Source: G942493375 sp942493375
Lineage (GTDB): Bacteria; Armatimonadota; UBA5829
Assembly: GCA_942493375.1 (NCBI GenBank)
Contig: OW818698.1
Location: 4,526,001-4,590,000 of the forward strand
Direction: 5' to 3'
DNA length: 64,000 nt
The notes under the pieces were generated by a model, which saw only the letters and a program-made list of their open reading frames with translations, did no database searches and had not been told where the DNA came from. Positions 61,083 to 64,000 of the stretch are shown here, piece by piece; position 1 is the stretch's first letter; every line of letters begins with the position of its first letter. The position numbers were made by a program, and so were the translations under genes.

Positions 61083-63770
61083 ATGCAAAATAGGCTAATA
61101 ATACTGTTTGTTGCTGTAATCTTTTGTTTCATCTGCATGCCAATTGGAGCTGCAGGTGCTGACATTTTCTATGTCGCTGCAAATGGCAATGATTCCTGGT
61201 CGGGTAGTATAGCGACCACAAATGCTTCTCACAGTGATGGTCCACTTGCGTCACTTGGTGGCGCTCGAAATGCTGTCCGTAAGCTCAAACAGAATAATGG
61301 ACTGACCTCTCCGGTGAGAATAATCGTCAAGAACGGTTTCTACCAACTGCGGGATACGTTTGTTTTGTTACCTGAGGATTCAGGCACAAAAGGATGTCCG
61401 GTTACCTATGAAGCAGCTAAAGGAGCCCATCCGATATTCAGCGGTGGACGTATAATCAAAGGTTGGAAACCTGCAGCTAATGGGCTTTGGACGGTTAGTA
61501 TACCTGACGTCCAAGCCGATAAATGGTATTTTTCGCAGCTTTTCGTTAATGGTCGGCGTGCAATTCGCGCACGAACCCCCAATACCGGGTACTACAAGCT
61601 TTTAGGTTCACAACCGGCATCAAACGGAAGCACAACTGTATCGGATGCTAATGCTTTTATGTTCAAACCAGGTAATCTAAAACAATGGTCCAACATTAAC
61701 GATATTAATCTGGTTGCCTGGCACGCGTGGGAAACTTCAAGGCTAAGAATCGCTTCTGTGGATACAACCCGCAATATCGTAAAGTTCACCGGAATCGCAC
61801 GGATGAGTATGTTTCTGAACTTTGTACCGGAACCCGATTACTATGTAGAAAACTTCTTCGAAGCCCTGGATGCTCCTGGAGAATGGTATTTAAACGGCAA
61901 AACCGGAGTGCTCTACTACAAACCGTTTCCGGGTGAGAGTATTAAGACAGTAAAAGCAGTGGCTCCATATCTATCAAGGTTGGTTTCATACTCGGGTGAA
62001 CCAGCAAATGGTCGATATGTTGAATATGTAAATATGAACGGACTTGCATTTGAGCACTCGGACTGGAGACTGGAACCTGAAGGACACGGAGATCCGCAGG
62101 CAGCTGTCTCTGTAGAAGCAGCAGTGCAGGGCGATGGTGTCCGGAACTGCGTAATCAGTCGATGCAAAGTAGCGCATGTCGGCACTTACGGGATCTGGTT
62201 GAAACGTGGTTGTATGGACAACCGGATCGAGTTTACCGAAGTTGCGGATACCGGGGCTGGCGGAATTCGAATAGGACAAGAAGGCATTACCCAGATTTCT
62301 CTTGAAAAAACTGCTGGTAATATACTTTACAGCTGCTACATCCATGGCGGAGGTAAGGTGTATCCCGGTGCAATAGGAGTATGGATCGGTCAAAGTCCTG
62401 GAAATACTATTTCCCATTGTGAAATTGCCGACCACAACTATACTGGTATCTCGATCGGTTGGACTTGGGGTTATGCAGCCAATGATACCGCCGGGACGAC
62501 TACAGAATATAACCACATTCACCATCTTGGACAGGGACTCTTAACTGATATGGGGGCCATTTATAATCTAGGTGCTTCCCCGGGATCAAAAATTTCCAAC
62601 AACCTGATACACGGTGTACTGGGCACTGGCATTTATCCCGATGAAGGTAGCGCACAGATATTGATTAATAACAATATCGCTTTCCGGACTCTTAACGGAG
62701 GTTTTGGTCTGCACTATGGGAAGGATAACACCGTCCGTAATAACATCTTTGCTATGAGTTTGCTCAATCAGGTAGTGCGGGGACGAAACGAAGCACACCG
62801 GGCATTTACCTTTGAGAATAACATTGTCTATTATGATCACGGCAATGCGATGGCTTCGGGCAATTTGGGTAAGTTTGATGATTTCGATAAGAACCTTTAC
62901 TGGAACACATCAAAGAAGCCAGTCATTTTCCCTGGCGACCTTACTTTTTCAGAGTGGCAAGCGCAGGGACGGGATATCAATTCGATCGTAGCGGACCCGC
63001 TCTTTGTCGACCCAGCTCATGATAACTATTCTCTCAAACCAAGCTCTCCGGCATTCAAACTTGGATTCAAAGCTATCGATATGAGGCAGGTGGGTCTGGT
63101 GGGAGACAAGGATTGGGTTAGTCTTCCTAAACGTGATAAGCTCAAACCGGTTGTTCTAAGACTCCATAACGCTTCTCAGTTGAGTTCGATTGTTGATGAA
63201 TTCGAATCTACACCTGTTGGCTTAAGAGCTAATCATTTTACTTCATATGGAGAAACCAATGCTGCAACCATTCGTGTAACTGATGAATTAGCGGCAGGCG
63301 GTAAACACAGTTTGAAATTCACTGATGCACCCGGGTTGGATTATCCGTTCAACCCTCACATGTTCGCTTCAATCAGTCTCAATGACTGCATTGCACATGT
63401 GAGTTTTGACCTGCGAATGGAACCTGGAGCACTATTCTGGCACGAATGGAGAGACAATGGTATCACCTACCATGCAGGCCCAAGTCTGAATGTGGATGCT
63501 GCAGGCAAGCTTTCAGCATCTAAACAGGACCTTCTTACCATACCGCTCAGTCAATGGGTCCATATAAATGTTATCTGTGGTTTAGGTAAAAAATCGACCG
63601 GTAAGTACATTGTAGAAGTCACACTTCCGGATGGACAAGTGAATCGCTTCAAGGATCTGCCCTGCGGCCCAAACTTTAGCATCTTTGAATGGGTAGGTTT
63701 CATCAGCACAGCCACCGACAAAGAAGTCTTCTACATAGACAATTTAAGGATAGAGAAGGTCGGAAAATAA
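61083..63770 (+). CDS. Exported right-handed parallel beta-helix protein (GH141/pectate-lyase-like)
   Basis: 895 residues. AAGAGG lies 10-15 bases before the ATG. Signal peptide 1-26 (LFVAVIFCFICMPIGAAG). Residues 30-320 are the N-terminal part with DIFYVAANGNDSWSGS, PVRIIVKNGFYQLRDTFVLL and APGEWYLNGKTGVLYYKP. A right-handed beta helix (about 330-560) follows: CVISRCKVAHVGTYGIWLKR, DNRIEFTEVADTGAGGIRIG, GNTISHCEIADHNYTGISIG and GSAQILINNNIAFRTLNGGF. A beta-sandwich C-terminal domain starts near residue 700 (EFESTPVGLRANHFTSYGET). The start block is of the type in GH141-like and other polysaccharide-active beta-helix proteins. The activity is unknown; a glycosidase or lyase is possible. Confidence 0.82.
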   Translation: MQNRLIILFVAVIFCFICMPIGAAGADIFYVAANGNDSWSGSIATTNASHSDGPLASLGGARNAVRKLKQNNGLTSPVRIIVKNGFYQLRDTFVLLPEDSGTKGCPVTYEAAKGAHPIFSGGRIIKGWKPAANGLWTVSIPDVQADKWYFSQLFVNGRRAIRARTPNTGYYKLLGSQPASNGSTTVSDANAFMFKPGNLKQWSNINDINLVAWHAWETSRLRIASVDTTRNIVKFTGIARMSMFLNFVPEPDYYVENFFEALDAPGEWYLNGKTGVLYYKPFPGESIKTVKAVAPYLSRLVSYSGEPANGRYVEYVNMNGLAFEHSDWRLEPEGHGDPQAAVSVEAAVQGDGVRNCVISRCKVAHVGTYGIWLKRGCMDNRIEFTEVADTGAGGIRIGQEGITQISLEKTAGNILYSCYIHGGGKVYPGAIGVWIGQSPGNTISHCEIADHNYTGISIGWTWGYAANDTAGTTTEYNHIHHLGQGLLTDMGAIYNLGASPGSKISNNLIHGVLGTGIYPDEGSAQILINNNIAFRTLNGGFGLHYGKDNTVRNNIFAMSLLNQVVRGRNEAHRAFTFENNIVYYDHGNAMASGNLGKFDDFDKNLYWNTSKKPVIFPGDLTFSEWQAQGRDINSIVADPLFVDPAHDNYSLKPSSPAFKLGFKAIDMRQVGLVGDKDWVSLPKRDKLKPVVLRLHNASQLSSIVDEFESTPVGLRANHFTSYGETNAATIRVTDELAAGGKHSLKFTDAPGLDYPFNPHMFASISLNDCIAHVSFDLRMEPGALFWHEWRDNGITYHAGPSLNVDAAGKLSASKQDLLTIPLSQWVHINVICGLGKKSTGKYIVEVTLPDGQVNRFKDLPCGPNFSIFEWVGFISTATDKEVFYIDNLRIEKVGK

Positions 63771-63780
63771 AAGTATCTAA

Positions 63781-63805
63781 ATTGTGGTGCAGGCTTCCAG
63801 CCTGC
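63781..63805. repeat. 25-bp palindromic element, inverted copy of 55231-55255
   Basis: Perfect inverted copy of the element at 55231, 10 bases after the beta-helix gene. It may serve as a weak terminator. Confidence 0.85.
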
Positions 63806-63847
63806 TAAAACCGGTTATAAGCATAACACCATTGCGAGGTGTGTAAA

Positions 63848-64000
63848 ATGGATGTACTGAATGGAGAAGCATTAGTTTCTGCAATACGAAAGATCGCGGA
63901 AGAGTCTGAACCGCCATTAACCGCTGGTTCCTGTCTACTCAAACATAGTGGTGCAGCGCAGATTGTACAAGACGCTCTACTGTTCTTTGAAGGAAAAAGG
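63848..64000 (+). CDS. Start of an unidentified gene (3' end outside window)
   Basis: ATG 63848 has GAGGT 7 bases upstream and opens a frame of 51 codons to the window edge with no stop. It begins MDVLNGEALVSAIRKIAEES and continues with a mostly helical, soluble-looking stretch (LKHSGAAQIVQDALLFFEGK). There is no signal peptide. The family is not recognised from this part. Confidence 0.6.
   Translation, partial: MDVLNGEALVSAIRKIAEESEPPLTAGSCLLKHSGAAQIVQDALLFFEGKR

Noticed and set aside
1..64000. tRNA, rRNA or riboswitch genes
   Set aside because: Intergenic regions were read for cloverleaf arms and known riboswitch cores; none was recognised by eye.

Overview
The window looks like chromosomal DNA of a Gram-negative-type, polysaccharide-degrading bacterium, most likely from Armatimonadota or a nearby lineage. 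This is inference from gene content: two type IV pilin-like proteins of the DUF1559 type with the extended FPVFAKAREKARQ N-terminus, many large exported glycoside-hydrolase-like proteins, frequent TTG starts, a sigma-B type partner-switching operon, and many palindromic intergenic elements. No rRNA, tRNA, CRISPR array or transposase was recognised. Coding density is ordinary.

Layout. 1-2452: an AAA ATPase (DUF3696 type, 5' end outside the window) followed after one base by a protein with a PLD/MIT-C-like end; this pair resembles a defence module. 2662-5457: an exported glycosidase-like protein. 5558-8932: a DUF2500-like membrane protein, a beta-propeller protein and two members of a membrane family that looks like M48/HtpX proteases without the HEXXH site. 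9041-14204: a GH42 beta-galactosidase and a large exported protein gene interrupted by one in-frame TAG. 14534-17235: three more M48-like paralogues in tandem, each overlapping the next by 23 bases. 17469-20093: a pilin-like protein and a sialate O-acetylesterase-like enzyme. 20295-27104: a release-factor-like small protein, a three-copy palindromic tandem repeat, a FemAB-like transferase, alanine racemase, an AI-2E family exporter, rsbV-rsbW-sigB and a YtxH protein. 27105-30322: three glycosyltransferases (GT10, GT4, GT2).

30551-46608 is a carbohydrate-utilisation region. On the minus strand lie a DUF4091 protein, a LacI-type regulator, a pilin-like protein, two large GH29-like/discoidin paralogues, and an ABC importer (lipoprotein binding protein plus two permeases, no ATPase gene). 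Next to them are a PL22-like propeller, an orphan DNA methyltransferase and a GH130 phosphorylase. A near-consensus promoter and a 34-bp inverted repeat precede the LacI gene. Downstream are argH, an acyl-CoA synthetase, a DUF4434 protein and a 1288-residue multidomain exported protein.

55302-63770 carries a sugar isomerase-like protein, a GAF histidine kinase, a FecR-domain membrane protein, a CHASE2 adenylate cyclase and an exported parallel beta-helix protein; a 25-bp inverted repeat lies at the two ends of this segment. The last 153 bases hold the start of an unidentified gene.

The most unusual items are the ATPase/PLD-like pair, the five-member catalytically dead M48-like membrane family with its conserved dual-coding overlaps, and several near-consensus promoters placed so close to start codons that leaderless mRNAs are likely.
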